The notes beneath the pieces were generated by a model. It had not been told where the DNA came from and searched no databases. It saw only the letters and a program-made list of their open reading frames with translations. Below, piece by piece: positions 33,301 to 44,389 of a stretch of DNA of 64,000 nt (position 1 is its first letter; every line of letters begins with the position of its first letter). A program made the translations under genes and the position numbers. This DNA is from Kalaharituber pfeilii (taxonomy: Eukaryota > Ascomycota > Pezizomycetes > Pezizales > Pezizaceae): contig WHUZ01000015.1 of the NCBI GenBank assembly GCA_015179045.1, positions 310,001 through 374,000 on the forward strand, in the 5' to 3' direction.

Positions 33301-33858
33301 TACTTTCTGCGCAATGCTACTTAGAGAGGCAATCTCTTCTTGTAGGCCTGGAAGCAATTGGGTACTGGTGAGGGTCTTTGGGTTTTCCAAAAGACAGAGG
33401 TCACTATGGCTTAGAGTAGGCATTGAAGGCTGTGTAACCCGACTAGTATTTGCTGGATTTGGAGATTTCGAACGGGACCTAGGGAATAGTTTGCCGACTC
33501 CAAGACGGTCACGTATTCTCTTGTTCGTTTCAGGCTCGATTTGATATTTTGATTGTAACTCAGCGATCTTGGTAAACACATAAACAATTCTCGCTAGGCC
33601 AGCTGCCGCATATCTGTACCGCTCGTCATTAGGATCAAGAAGTTGGAGTTGCTTCCCAGAGGTGTTGCCAGCATCTAGTCCCCAAGCTTGCTCCCACCGC
33701 TTCAGCCGAAGCCCTTCTGTCCGGAGACTGTGTAATATGGAGTCATGCGTGTAGCCAGCTTCTTTCACTCCAGAATAAATATTGGCACAATCTCGAGCGA
33801 CTTGGGCCAGTTGTAGCGTCAGTCCGGCCAGTCCGGCAGCTGAGGCTGCTAATTCCAT
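30375..33858 (-). CDS. Fungal NLR-type receptor: HeLo-like, NB-ARC, TPR array
   Basis: Proteins of this build act as STAND-class switches in fungal allorecognition and programmed cell death. Exons 33858-32451, 32401-32066 and 31993-30375 give 1120 aa. The N-terminus MELAASAAGLAGLTLQLAQV, with RLKRWEQAWGL farther on, resembles the HeLo cell-death domain, though the match is by eye. NB-ARC: P-loop GMGGMGKTQ near residue 297, Walker B LLVFDNLDD near 399, TSRRRG sensor, and LGYLPLAIAQAGAY in exon 2. From about residue 720 come nine full and one partial 42-residue TPR units of the kinesin-light-chain type (QGKYSQALEMYQRALAG, EKSLGVDHPSTLDTV). Start chosen at ATG 33858; twelve codons more are possible upstream. 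No frameshift seen, so it appears functional. Confidence 0.88.
30440..31590 (-). repeat. 126-bp tandem repeat encoding near-identical TPRs
   Basis: Nine consecutive units of 126 bp (42 codons) code for the TPR array of the NLR. Several adjacent units differ by only a few bases, and blocks such as the HPSTLDTVHNMAGVYEEQGKY segment are repeated exactly. Variation concentrates at a few positions (HNM/NNI, GVYEE/VVYTR/IVYEQ, MYQ/LYQ, AGC/AGR). Such internal homogeneity is known in fungal NLR repeat domains and points to unequal crossing-over or gene conversion. Confidence 0.92.
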
Positions 33859-35414
33859 GTTGTAGGAGAATAAACAAGCTAAAAAGTTACACATAATGGT
33901 CAGCCTCGTGATGGTTGAGGAGGATTCAGGGTTTGTTACTTGATCTGTCAGAATTGAAAGCAGCTCTGCTTATCGCGAGCTCAAGCAGGTCGGCGGCTAG
34001 TCTGAAGCTTTCTACTTCCACTTGAAATTGGAAACTTGGGATTTTCAACTACGCTTGGGGGCTGTAATTGGATATCGCGACAGCAAACTCGTGGATGGAA
34101 TATGTGATGGAAACGTTAAACCACCGCCCATGAGCTTGCAGATTTCCTCTCCAAGGTTGTGCAAGCAAATATTACTTAACTTAAATTGACTTCGTGCAGG
34201 GAAGGCTATGGCGCACTGGATTGGGTTGCAGCGTACAGCTGCTCTGCAGAATAATACAAAAATGAACAAGTGCAACCTGTGGAGGCTGTGCGGTGGGATA
34301 TAAGTGGCAGCCCTCTGGGTATCATGCCCACAAGCAACCATACAGTACGTGGAGAGCTATGCTAGTCACCTCTGGCCTGACCCGTCGTGACTGACTGAGC
34401 CTCAGGTGCTCGTGCCCCACCACGACGCCGTGCCTAACGCAGCGTCCCAGCATCATCCTGGCGTCCATGCCGTTCTGCAGAGCCTCGATGCCCTCCACTC
34501 ACTGCTTCACGGGTTCAAGGAAACAGAAAACGGAAAGGATGTAGAGCTAGACATCGTTGCCGTGATAGCTGTAAATTGATTAGAAAGAAGTTGATTAGAA
34601 AGAATGGCATACCCAATGGAAGACTCCCTACTCCCGGAGGCACTCTCTCAGAACAGTCTTATGTATATCCCCCATTGAGTAGAAGGTGTTTTTTACTCAT
34701 CAATTTTGTGAGGGTAACGAACTTGTTGGTTTGTCAGAACTGAACGCACCCCTGATTGCAAGTACCTTGGCGTTTAGCTTTCCCAAGCACGGCATCTAAG
34801 TACTACAGTAGATAGCTCATTTACTTACAATAGAGAGGATGCGATTCAAAGCCAGCTTGACTCCAAACCTTCTGACCAAGCTCAAATTGGCAAAGCAGGT
34901 AAAATATAGAGCTGGCTCTGTGAATTCAGGATGCGATTTCACTGGGGTGCCTGGACAATAAGGACAGGGGGATTAGCAGGGGTTCCGTCTGGCTCTATTG
35001 ATGTGAAAAATATTTGTTTACTTTAACAAATATCAATCATACGTGCCTTTATACCGATTATACTTATCTTTATACCTGTTCTCGCACTCCTACACATCCA
35101 CAATGCTATCTGAACATTTGCTAATAGGACTCATCAGAATGGGGTGGATCAAGCATTCTCTCGATTGTAGGTGCGTTCTCTAGTGCTGTAGCTAAATGGG
35201 CAGTAGTGTTCTCGTATGGCATGGAGTTCTCGTGTGGTATAGAGTTTGTATATGCATACAATTGATTTTTTTCAGCCAATTTCTACGTACGTACAACCTA
35301 CCTTTTGCCCAGCAGAAAATTGTGATTGGCAAAGTACAGCTAAAGATAGGCATAGAGCTTTACTCAGGTATGTACTCATTAGATTTACTTATAATGAAAT
35401 TTAACCACTATATA
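33859..35414. other. NLR upstream region and gene-free DNA
   Basis: No gene is supported in 1.5 kb. The left part is the putative NLR promoter. No adjacent small effector gene of the HET-s or SesA type was recognised in this interval. Confidence 0.4.
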
Positions 35415-36323
35415 CAGTCACATGGCAAAAGAAATCGTACACCTTTGCGTAATCTTTGGGCCTGTGCTTGATTAAGACATACACGCGTGTGACTTAGACA
35501 TAAGCGGGCGTATGCCTCACAACATTGCGCTATTGGGAATTCTGGGCTAGAGATAATTTTCAAGATTAGGGGATAGAAAAATATAAAGTCGATTCCTAGA
35601 GGGGACCGGAAGTCAAGAAAAAAATCTACAGCTGCCTACAGGTATGTAACTGACAGCCGAATTTACAAAATCCTGCCTAATAATGTCAACTCAAACTGCC
35701 GCCTCCTCAGCTAATACTGCCACCACTTCTGCCTCTAGTGCCGCCTCTTCTACTAGTACCAACACTGCCGCTCCTAAGAAACCGATGACCGATTTTGAAA
35801 AAGGCCGATGTTACGGGTTCACCGCAACCGTAGGGCGGGCGGTCGGTGGATGGATGCGCGCGCACGAAATGCGCATATGTGCCACAAGCGATATGACAGC
35901 CGGAACGGCGTCGCAGTCGCATAAATGAGTGCTATATGAGCTAAGCAGAGGACTAGCGAGTATCGCTAGTCAAGTGTCTTTTTGACCTGGCAGACGGTAA
36001 CTCTCTGCATTTACCAGATCCGTTACAGATACCTTCGGTAAACGAGGCGGCATGTTAGTTATAGAGATGGCATATTTGGCAGAAGAGACCAACTTGAGAG
36101 TCTTTATGAATAGGGTGGATTTCTTTTTATGTAGATATAGTTATAGATAGGTGGCAGTATATTTCTTATTGACCTTTAATCTCCTTCAAGAGTCGTCTTC
36201 ATATTTTTCTTTGCTCCAATGTTAAAATTCAACTCCGTTCTTATTGGCGTTAGTGGCGGTAATAGCGCCTAAGACATCAAATTATGCAAATTTAGGTGTA
36301 CACTTTCTTTTGCCATGTGACTG
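35415..36323. mobile_element. Pogo-like TIR element with nested repeat
   Basis: The ends are inverted copies beginning CAGTCACATGGCAAAAGAAA and continuing into GTACACCT. The duplicated TA (within TATA) lies at 35413-35414 and 36324-36325. Size is about 0.9 kb, with no transposase domain. An 81-codon Ser/Thr/Ala-rich frame at 35683-35928 runs into the nested LTR-like repeat and is not credible as a gene. The right end matches the left at about 28 of 32 positions. Confidence 0.72.
35809..36025. repeat. LTR-like repeat, copy B, inside the pogo-like element
   Basis: Begins TGTTACGGGTTCACCGC and ends CCGTTACA, 217 bp. Same family as 19411-19617. It keeps the hairpin GACTAGCGA-GTA-TCGCTAGTC with a 9-bp stem, followed by a T-run. 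It is more GC-rich than copy A; where they differ, copy A often has T or A, as expected if copy A suffered C-to-T mutation. Confidence 0.65.
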
Positions 36324-36325
36324 TA

Positions 36326-36718
36326 TAACTTACTCTGATTCGGCCATAGTAATTATTTCATTGATATGAAATAATTGCTCCCTACATGCATGTATACTTG
36401 GCTCTGCAGATAACATGATAGCTGATATTGTATTGGATTTTTGATATTGATAACCAGTAGATATAAAGACTATAATATCACTTTAAAGATATAAACTGTA
36501 GAAAACATATGTGCGGGATAAACAAATAAACAAAAAAAAAAAAAAAAAGGCTAAATTTAACTAATTTTTAGGTTATGCTGGGCATGAGACTAGATACTAT
36601 CTAATAAGTATAAAATTTTTCCTCTTCTTGTACTGTATAAAGATACATTATTTACTCAGTATGGTGGCGAATGTACTTAGTTAGTAGCTTCTGCGATAGT
36701 TAGTGTTGAGGCTTCTAC
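36326..36718. other. AT-rich spacer with poly(A) and a terminal-motif variant
   Basis: A run of A lies at about 36532-36548. GCTGGGCATGAGACTAG (about 36576-36592) is a CTAG-ending variant of the dispersed terminal motif. No gene. Confidence 0.45.
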
Positions 36719-37620
36719 TATGCTTGATGGCCTGCGCGGCGTTTTGCACCACGTCTCAACGGCCAGCCCCAGCAACCTCAAATGCACGATGCTCCTTCTT
36801 GACATCAAGGGTGCATTCGACAAAAAGTGAACTGCAACACCGTCATCTGGATCCATTCGTTCCTAACGAATAGATCGCTCCGCGTCACGGACAGCGACGA
36901 GGAAGAAGGGCACCCCGTCAGCGTAGGGATCCCCCGCTGTCGCTCTTCCTCTTCAACTGCTTTTCCGCGCCGATCCTTGACGTGGATCTCGATGCTCACC
37001 GGACAGAACACGGCAACAACACCTTTCATACGTCGATGACTTTTGTCTCCTCGTGATTCCCCCCACCCCCTGGTACTCCAACACAATCATGATCGAACAG
37101 TGGTACCCGCGTTTCGCTGCTCACGCAGCAAGCAAGAGACTGACATTGGCGATTGAGAAAACCGAACTCTTTCACTTTCCCTGCAAGGGTAAGAAAGTGG
37201 TCTCCCACCTCCCGCAGTGCGACTAGGTAGGCACACTTTCCAGCACTCGCCCCAATGCCGCTGGCACGGGGTATTCTTCGATGAGAAGCTGTCTCCCGAA
37301 TACCACATCAATCAACGAGCATCCAAGGCGGGAAAAGCACTTATGGCTCTAAACCCGGCTCGGACACGCACGCTTCCCGCGCTTCCTCCTCAAATGGGGG
37401 TCACGACAGGCGAGTGCCTCTGTGGCGCTGCCGACACTACCTTACTGAATGCGCCTTCACAGAAGGCGGTACGACGGAAAAACTCCTTTCCGACCTCACA
37501 GACAAGGAGTTTGACCTCCTATTCAATGAAGGACGAGTCGCAGACTTGGAATACTTGATTGAGTCGACAGGATTCGGCATATCCCGGTTCGCAACGGACC
37601 ACTTCAATGAGCTCATGTAA
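36719..37620 (+). pseudogene. LINE reverse-transcriptase relic with YVDD box
   Basis: Fragments in changing frames: LRGVLHHVSTASP, LLLDIKGAFDK (RT motif A), SFLTNRSLRVTDSD, VSVGIP, TYVDDFCLLVIP (motif C with the catalytic DD) and ASKRLTLAIEKTELFHFP. Large parts between motifs have been lost. The last piece reads CLCGA, ECAFTEGG and a C-terminal helix ending at TAA about 37620, consistent with the end of a Tad-like ORF2. The following 110 bp are probably the 3' untranslated region. Confidence 0.75.
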
Positions 37621-37735
37621 GTAGTGTCTTGCCCGCTGGGGCTGTCGTTCTGTTTTTTGGTTTTCTAGTCCATAGGCCGGGAGGCCTGCATGCCGCGTAT
37701 TTGTACCAAAAACAAATACATGGAACTTCTCTCTC

Positions 37736-38215
37736 TTCAGTTTAATCGCTGAGACGGTCCTACGGGGCTATGCGTTGATTAATCTTATTTTTGTACCGCG
37801 GACTTAGGCTCACTGGGTCTTGAACCTACAGCTCGGTCCACCGTGGTCTTGCTGTTACACTGCTTGCTTGCACCGCGAACACCTGTTTCCTTGGAATCTG
37901 GCCGCTGTGCTGGGTTGCGAAGAATAAGACGGAAGTGGATGGCCATAAGAAAGGTGGGAGGAAAGGAACGAGAGCAACAGTTCGGAAGCCCAGAGGAGAC
38001 TGCTTATAAACCATCGGCGCGGTGTGTAGTTGGCAGTGGGATGGGAGCACTTTTAGATACTTCGTCCTTTGTACCGTCCCCATTGTACTAAACAAGGGCC
38101 ATTGTTAGCCCCAAGACTAGGCCATTGCTCTCCCTGCGCCCCCACCATTGCCAAGCGCCGCCCCCGCCCCCCACGAATTCCCCGCCCTCTTACCCTCAGC
38201 CCGCCAAGCCCCCGC
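37736..38215 (+). repeat. LINE 5'-region, second copy
   Basis: Matches the 17739-18200 segment, from TTCAGTTTAATC through CTCTTACCCTCAGCCCGC. It begins about 115 bp after the end of the RT relic and ends about 380 bp before SGF29. This suggests a truncated second LINE copy inserted next to the gene. Reading frames over it are proline-rich noise. Confidence 0.65.
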
Positions 38216-38591
38216 TGATCATCGCTCGCATGGGGGCGCAAGCCAGTCGGTTGCAGCCGCACCTGCGCCCAGTCCCGCAGTCCCGCGTCAATCACGAATT
38301 AGTTCAAAGCAAACGCAGAGGTACAAAGTACGTCAACACATCGGTGCGCATCCCATTTCATCCACAAACCCCACCTTCTCGCACACGCCACGCAAAGTCA
38401 ATCGCAGCACAGTCGCGTGGACGTTCTCGACGCCGCACAACGCCAGTCCCCTCTGCACTCAATTAGTCGAGCCCGAGCCGCAGCCCCCTCAACGCGCCCC
38501 ACCTCGCCTCCCTCCCTCTTCCCCTCCCCTCCTCCTCACCGGCCCCCTCCCAGCCTTCACCATACCCCCCCACACCCCCAACAAACCCCCA

Positions 38592-39762
38592 ATGGGTGGC
38601 CGCAGCCGCCCCGCGCCTCGCACCACCATCCCGCCCACCACCACCCTACCGCAAAACCCGATGACCCCCCCGACACACACGAGGAGTCCCTCTTCTGGTC
38701 CAAAATTGTCGGGAGCTCAAGAGCCTGCACTCCCTCAGCATCAAGGTCGACAACCTGGAGGCAAAGATCCGCCAGGAGGATGCGCGCATCACCAGCGAGG
38801 AGGATCCGGAGACGAGCGCGCAGGACCTGCTGAGGCTGGCCTCGCAGTACGAGGACTTGCTGGAGCTGGTGGAGGTATTAGAGAAGTCCGGCATTCCCCT
38901 CCCTGCCTCGACCCCCCATCACCCGTACTTACAAGCATTGCAGGAACCTTGCTACCGCATACGAAGACACACAAGTTCTCATCGGTCTCAGGACTGCCAC
39001 TGAAGGTGGTGACCGTGCCGGTACGACCCTTTACCCCCCATTCTTTCACTTCAACTAACATGCCCCATTTCCAGCCGACACCAAACGCAAAAAGCGCAAA
39101 CTCGATGACACCACCGACTCCCCACGCCCACCTACTCCCGCAGCAAAATCGCCCGCTCCGCCTCTGCCGCGCCCAGCGCTCCCCGTCCACAGCCAGCGCC
39201 TCTGGCGCCTCCTCCACCGCCTACCCCTCCGCCACCAACCTCGATGAACCCCTCCGCCGCCACCACCCACCTCATAAAAAACACCACCCCCTGCACCCTC
39301 CACCCCTCTCCCTCCACGCCCTCCAACACCCCTTCCGCCACCGCCCCCGCCTCCCCACTCCAGCTCCACTCCCAAGTGGCCTACCGCCTGCCCCCGCGCA
39401 CCGCAAAGACCTCCGAGGGCGAATACATCCAGTGCATCATCATCGACATCTCCGAGGTCAACGGCAAGAAGCGGTACACCATCCAGGACCCCGAACCCGA
39501 CGAGTCCCGCGGCCACGCCCAAGTATACAAGGCCCCTGCATCGGCGCTCATCCCGATCCCGAAGGACTCGACGGGCCTCCCGGCATACCCGGTCGGAAAG
39601 CAGGTGCTCGCAATGTATCCCGAGACAACGATGTTTTATCGCGCGGAGGTCATGGGAACGAAGAGGGACGGCACGTGCAGGCTCAAGTTCGAAGGGGAGG
39701 AGGAGGTCGGCAAGGAGACGGAGGTCGAGAGGAGGCTGGTGTTGGATGTCTCGGGAAGGTGA
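38592..39762 (+). CDS. SGF29: SAGA-associated factor 29, tudor-like domain, with apparent frameshifts
   Basis: Sgf29 reads H3K4me2/3 for the SAGA histone acetylase. The second half (39361-39759) is the double tudor-like domain: EYIQCIIIDISEVNGKKRYT, IQDPEPDE, ALIPIPKDS and VLAMYPETTMFYRAEVM, ending in VSGR and TGA. Upstream are the coiled-coil exon (LKSLHSLSIKVDNLEAKI, ASQYEDLLELVE), a small exon (NLATAYEDTQVLIGLRTATE) and KRKKRKLDD. Introns are near 38881-38942 (borders uncertain) and 39030-39074. The reading frame steps back by one base three times: between MGGRSRP and KPDDPPDTHEESLFW, at ATTGTCGGGAG (about 38706-38715), and in 39109-39241 before RSASAAPS. Each fits the loss of one base. 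Either sequence errors or a decaying gene; start codon uncertain. Confidence 0.75.
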
Positions 39763-40261
39763 GAACGGAGGGAGGTGGGAGAAAGGGTAGAGAGACAGCT
39801 CTGGTCCTGAAGCCCAACACACGGAATTGCAGGCTTCACGGAAATTTTCTATGGCAATGGGAATGGCTCTGTTTTTTCTTTCTCGGTTTATTTTTTTTTA
39901 CTTTTCCCTTTTGTTTTGTTTTCTCTATACTGCGTTCAGCGTTCTTGGAGTTGGTCATTTATGGTTTTGTTTCTTTTTTTCTTCACTTTGGCTATCATCA
40001 TCATTTCATACATATACCGCATCTTGCTTTCTTGTGAAGTCTTTTTTTTTTGATATTGATATCTCTGTCCTTGTTTTTTTAGTCTCTCTTACAAATTTTC
40101 GGCTCTTCAATAGGCTTTTGCACTTTCCTTTCGTCTATAAGTTAAATCCATTCATCCATACCTTCCATACCGTCCCAAAAATCAATCAATCAATGCACAA
40201 GTTACGTAGCTATCTAGCAGCTACCCCAAACTTCCACCCTTCCCCTTCGCCCGAATTCCAC
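39763..40261. other. Convergent 3' regions of SGF29 and GCS1
   Basis: T-rich and pyrimidine-rich DNA between two convergent stop codons, 499 bp. No gene. T-runs around 39885-39900 and 40045-40075 could serve 3'-end formation on the plus strand. Confidence 0.5.
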
Positions 40262-42883
40262 TTACACCCTCTCCGCCCACCTCCCCAACAGCCCTTGGAC
40301 TCCCCACACCCTCCTCGCATCCCCCTCTCCCATCCCCAACTTCTCCACCTCCCTGCAGAGTCCCCACGTGACCGCCTCCCCGACCACGCTGTCTCCCTTG
40401 TACTCGTCGTGCGCCCGCACGTACTCGCGTATCCAGCGCGCGCCCGTCATCAGCTCGCCGCTCGCGCGCTTGCTCACGAGATCGAGGTAGTCGGACAGCT
40501 GGCATCGCGTTTCGACGTCGATGTTGATGCTGTTGAGGTAGCTCTCGATGAGGGGGATTAGGCCGGGAAGTGGAGGCTGTTGTTGGCGCTGCCGTTGGAT
40601 TTCGTCGCCGTCGCGGTGCCGTTGATGATCTCGTTTATCGTGAAGAGGGCGTACTCTTCCTCTACCGGCGGCAGCCGCCGTCGCTGGCCCGTAGCGTCCC
40701 TCTCCCCTTCCTCCTTCTTCTCCCCCACCTTCTCCGACCCGCACTCCCCCTCCCCGCCCCCGAAAACACATCCCTCCTAAACCAAAACCTCTTCTCCCTG
40801 ACGGCATCCCTCGCGTGCGCGGTCTCCATATTCTCATGCACTTTTCCAATCGGAATATAAAAGTTCAGCCCGTACGACAGCACCACTCTTGTTAACAGCA
40901 CCACGAAGATGGCGTATGCGGCGTTTTCAAAGTCGGTTAACTGGACCTCCATGCTGCGGAACTCGACGCGCCAGCCAATGGAGGAGGAGGAGGAGTTGGA
41001 AGGCGGTGGAGGGGGCTTGAAGCGCATGTGTTGCCAGTTGGTAGATTGGATGTTCTGGAGGGATAGAGGGGTTTTGTTGTTAGTTTGGAGTTTCCACTGC
41101 GGCCGGGGGGCGGGGGTCTGTGGGAGGGGAGAGGGAGGGGAGGGGGAGAGGGAGGGGAGGGGCAGGCATATGGACAATGGTGCCGTGGTACCTCGAAGTG
41201 GTCAGAGAGTCCATCAGGGGAGGCCTGGAGTGTTTCCTTAAATATTACTAAAGGATCGCGGATGAAAAGATGAGCAAAGTGCGTCGCGAGTCGTTCGTCA
41301 AAGCCTTGAAAAACGGTTACCCTGATGTTAGCTCTAGCCAAAGGGAAAAATAAGGATTTGATCCGGCAATTGATGGCCGAGGAATCTACCATTGTCAAGC
41401 AGTTCCTTCTTTATATCCTCATCAATAACCAAATCAGGGTCATTGTATTCCTCTCGGAGCCGTGGGTCTTCTGCTATATACGTCGATACAGACGCATACC
41501 GCGACTTTGGGATCCGGAATCTATCTTCCTTAAGCGGCTGCAAAGGTCCGTCACAAGTCAGTTGAAGTTGCAGACAATAAACTTTATCTCTAACTACCCA
41601 CCTTTAATCCTCTCTCCTCCTCCGTCCTATCGTCCACCGCACCACTAATCACATTCCACCTCACATCCACATCCGCCAAAAAACCCTTAAATATCGGCGC
41701 CGCGGCCGTCAACGCCAACATGATTGGGCCCAACGGCGCCAACTGGTCATAGAGTGTTCTCGCCTCCTCCAGGTTCTTTGCCTGGAACGTAATCTGCAGA
41801 CAGCAGCAGCCCATCCCGAACCCCATGGCGTCCATGTATATGTGGCCTTCCTTCGCCGCCCCGTTCCGCACGTCGGCATCCTCCGGGTACAGATGCCGGT
41901 CGTAGTCTATTGTGGGGTCGCGGAACGGCCGCGGGGTGTTGATGTCGTAGAAGATGGGCATGTTGATGGCGACTTTGGCGCCGCGCCGGGAGCGGATGTT
42001 GGCCGCGAGAGTCGGGAAGCGGATGTGCAGGTTGATGAGCTCGTCGGGGAGGAACTGGCTGCGGGATTTGGAGCCCGTCGGCGGGTAGTATGGGTCCGTG
42101 AATACACCGGGGGCGCCCAGGCGAGGGAAGGAGGTCAGTGTAAGGGGGACTCGTGGCCAGCAAGGTGCTGTTTGGCGAGTTTGCGTCTGTGAGAAGATTG
42201 CTTATGCTGTTAGCCATAACTCCAATTCTCTCCCATAGGCAAAGCATTCCCAATTATAGCCATTCAATCATATATATCCCAAAAGCTTCTAAGGCCCACT
42301 CCACGTCTCCACATACCTCAACTTCATGTTCTTCTCCACTGTCAACAAACTCGCCCACGTCATCCCATACGGCGCTCCAGGGGTTGACTCCAACATGAAC
42401 CTGCCAAACTCCGGATGGAACTTTGGCGGCACCTCTATCACAAAGTCCTTATTGTCCTCGGCCTCCGCCTGCTCCTTTAGCACCCTCTGCTCCTCCAACT
42501 GCGCCCGCTCCAGCTTCCCCAGCGCTTCGAGAATCTCCTCTTGCCGCAACGACAGTCTAGCCGTTTTCTTGTCGTCGTCGAACGAAACGACAAGGTACTC
42601 AATCTCGTCGCCCCAGAGCAGGACGTCCCTAGCGTTGCCCTTGAACTTGTGGTAGACGGAGATGAGCTGCTGGATGCCGAGCTTGCGCACGAGCGCAGCG
42701 TGCTGTTTGGCTTCGTCCCAGGCCATGGGGGTGCCGAGTGCTCTGGATATGAGGGCTCATTTGAACATATTAGCCAGTAATTCTTGATTCTATTTCCAAT
42801 AGCGCACTCAGTTATCCACGACAGAAGGGAACAAAATAAGACGATTTTTTTATTTGTTTTTCAGAAACTCACAGTAACCCCAT
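40262..42883 (-). CDS. GCS1: Glutamate-cysteine ligase catalytic subunit, with apparent frameshifts
   Basis: This enzyme joins glutamate and cysteine with ATP, the first and limiting step of glutathione synthesis. Six exons on the minus strand: 42883-42873, 42742-42317, 42186-41602, 41537-41390, 41304-41192 and 41054-40262. The 11-nt first exon encodes MGLL and splices to [14 protein letters not shown]. Landmarks: [105 protein letters not shown] and RRDVF. The frame slips by one base at CACGAG-TCCCCC (about 42148), between RRDVFSG and [10 protein letters not shown] (40650-40790), and at CACTTCCCGG (about 40570). All fit the loss of one base, mostly in C or G runs. No intron explains them. Confidence 0.85.
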
Positions 42884-43558
42884 CTTGACGACTTTTGTGT
42901 CCCCCTCTCAGAATCTCAAGCTCTCAAAGTTGTCTCTCCTTTCTCTCACGCAAATCTTCCCCGATTTGCAGTTGCACGACAGACAGCAATCCGTCCCTCT
43001 GCGCGATCTTGAATCCGACCGATGACCGAACCGTACCGCACCGAACGTTGTGCACCGACGATCCCTAAAATGAAGCAGCCGCCCCGAAAAGAGCCTCCTC
43101 CGCTGCCCCGCGAGCGCTCAAATCTAGGTGGGGCCCTAGGCAGCAGTGCTTAGCCTGCGCGGTCGAGCGCAAGCCAATGCCGGTACGCTTGTAGTCTGCT
43201 GTCCTCCTATGTAGCCGAGTCGAATATGCACCCCCGTTTTCCCTGCGCAAGGAAGAAAAGAAATGAAAATGAAAATTAAAAAAAAAAAAAAGCAGATCAG
43301 TTACCGCCTGCAACGGCCCAGCAGCAAAAAGTATGTGAAACTTCACGCGCGCGCTCGAACAAACTCCGACGACGTAATCAAGCAGAGTTACTATGCACAC
43401 TTGACTTTCGCCTATCTTCCGAGCGCCATCGACAAGGTGCGTTTATATCTTAAAGCTGTCTTACAAATCCTATACCCCAATTACTCATCCGTCTCCGCAA
43501 CCATGGAATCAAATTTCGTCCGTAGTCTCATGCCAAGACCCTCTGGGCTGCGAGAGAA
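42884..43558. other. GCS1 upstream region
   Basis: Promoter side of GCS1. A run of 13 A lies near 43279. Frames on either strand (43065-43400, 43263-43652) show no protein character. Confidence 0.4.
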
Positions 43559-43735
43559 CAATCTAGTAAACGCTGCCTCAATTCACCTGGATAGCTGTGG
43601 AGTGATTCATTTAATTGGCTTGAACCTGCCTGAACGGCCTGGACCAGCCTGATTCGTGTGCAGGCCCGTCCAGGCTGGTCCAGGCGATCTCAGTCCAATG
43701 CAGATCACGGCCTGTTGGATTCATTGAAAAAGTTC
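43559..43735. repeat. Uninterrupted copy of the GGCC-rich repeat, with 15-bp hairpin
   Basis: ACAATCTAGTAAACGCTG through GGATAGCTGTGGAG and GGCTTGAACCTGCCTGA matches 2880-2950 joined directly to 4721 onward. It therefore shows the site before MULE insertion; GCTTGAACC occurs once, at 43618-43626. Farther on, GCCTGGACCAGCCTG (43637-43651) is perfectly inverted at 43671-43685. The repeat ends GGCCTGTTGGATTCA like the copy at 4871-4890. Confidence 0.8.
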
Positions 43736-44389
43736 TCTAAGATTTTCCGGCCCTTGAGAGAAAGAGAACTCTCCCACAGTACCAGATCATTGGCCACCTA
43801 CAGTGTATGTATGTTATGATATACTACTAGATAAATCCTTCCACATCCTCTCTGGTTACGAGACTGCAGAGCCTTCATGTAATATGGTGACTATGAACTA
43901 TAGCAATAAATGCGGTGATGGTAGCTAGGTACTAGTAGGTATGGGTCTTTAGGTTATGAAACTTATACCTGAGACTTGGACGAAGAGGGTAGTGCTAAGT
44001 CTACATAGACGGCTTTAGCACTATTATTTTACTAGGACGGGTACTTAGATTCAAATTAGCCGACTAAAAATTACATAAGAATCAAGACCCTCCACCCCTC
44101 CACCGGCAATACTGCACCAGGCCCCTTCCGCCCCTTGCTCCGGCCCGTCCCCCCCAGCTATCGCCTCACCAATTCCTCCGTTCCGAGCCCCCCAACTGAC
44201 CCTGTTCTGCCATCTTCTATCTCCATCTTCCTCATCTTCCTCATCTTCAATGAGCCCCAGACCCCTGCTGCATGCACGTTCAACCCCACACGAACTATTA
44301 CATAGATATGCCTCTTCTTCCCCGCACCTTGAGCCTCCTTCGCCGCTTCTACCGCTAACATCTTCCTCCGCACAGCCCGCTTTCTCGCT
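43736..44389. other. Gene-free DNA
   Basis: A TCTGGTTACGAGACTG variant of the dispersed motif is at about 43851-43866. No gene can be supported. A Lys/Arg-rich frame at 44158-44412 (minus) is not recognisable. Confidence 0.4.

Noticed and set aside
38148..40037. 629-codon plus-strand proline-rich frame
   Set aside because: It crosses the LINE fragment and SGF29 in the wrong frame; SGF29 motifs lie in the other frames.
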